From Sciurus carolinensis (taxonomy: Eukaryota > Chordata > Mammalia > Rodentia > Sciuridae): a DNA stretch of 64,000 bases. Positions 63,829 to 64,000 of this stretch are shown here, piece by piece. Made by a program: the position numbers and the translations under genes. The stretch is taken from the NCBI RefSeq assembly GCF_902686445.1, contig NC_062232.1, positions 93,296,932 through 93,360,931 of the forward strand, given 5' to 3'. The notes below the pieces were generated by a model. It ran no database searches, was not told the DNA's origin, and saw only the letters and a program-made list of their open reading frames with translations. The stretch's first letter is position 1; each line of letters begins with the position of its first letter.

Positions 63829-64000
63829 ATTAAATTCTCCAGACATACAAATGCTAGTTACATGCCTAGCACAGGCTGGTGTGAAGAAACAGAACCAAGG
63901 AAATAAGATAATTTACCATTCCAAGATTTAAAATCCACCATCTAGCACAGTAAACACACTGCGAGTGGGTGTTAAAATTTGGAAAATGGAATAAAACTGA

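Overview
This window is mammalian nuclear DNA that is repeat-rich and shows no gene I can support. The most likely source is a squirrel-family rodent (Sciuridae: ground squirrel, marmot or squirrel). The evidence is three repeat groups: tRNA-like ID SINEs in two forms, one with a short poly(A) and one with a long tail built on CACATAAAAATAAATAAA and TCCATCTACAACTAAAAA; B1-ID composite SINEs; and a lineage-specific set of L1 3' ends and MaLR-type solo LTRs that begin TGTTATGGTTTAGAT and end ACTAAAACA. Species assignment rests on recognising repeats, not on a database search.

None of the short open reading frames (60-141 codons) looks like a cellular gene. The recognisable peptides come from degraded L1 ORF2 (about 10.75-11.2 kb, 28.6-29.8 kb and, on the minus strand, 23.0-23.5 kb), or they read through microsatellites and LTRs. 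No rRNA, functional tRNA, CRISPR array, operon or bacterial promoter is present. The stretch reads as intergenic DNA or the inside of a large intron.

Layout. 1-9 kb: an ancient repeat split by an ID SINE, a MaLR LTR, a MIR split by an ID SINE, an old L1 (ORF1 to the start of ORF2) and two further LTRs. 9-14 kb: a purine-rich satellite, a young L1 3' half, a possible ERV LTR split by a B1-ID SINE, and a MaLR LTR. 14-21.5 kb: a dense cluster of old antisense L1, an MLT1-type LTR, several very short young L1 3' ends, CA repeats and B1. 22.8-23.5 kb: a minus-strand young L1. 24.2-26.8 kb: L2-like LINE fragments with reverse-transcriptase similarity. 28.2-30.5 kb: a 2.2-kb young L1 carrying two nested ID SINEs. 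31-35 kb and 39-44 kb: many MIR and L2 fragments, including tail-to-tail MIR pairs, plus five MaLR LTRs. 44.8-64 kb: mostly unassigned sequence with scattered MIR, L2 and L1 fragments, one MLT1-type LTR and simple repeats.

The value of the window lies in its insertion history. Many insertions can be ordered by nesting, and at least a dozen have target-site duplications (TSDs) readable by eye. I found no evidence for a new biological system. The best leads are a perfect 26-nt palindrome at 19.35 kb, a target site used by two elements in turn at 54.0-54.5 kb, an apparent twin-primed L1 at 20.6-21.5 kb, a facing AC/TG hairpin at 19.0 kb, and a few unassigned AT-rich blocks that could be conserved enhancers. 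Family names are by eye and ends are good to about 10-30 bases unless a TSD fixes them.
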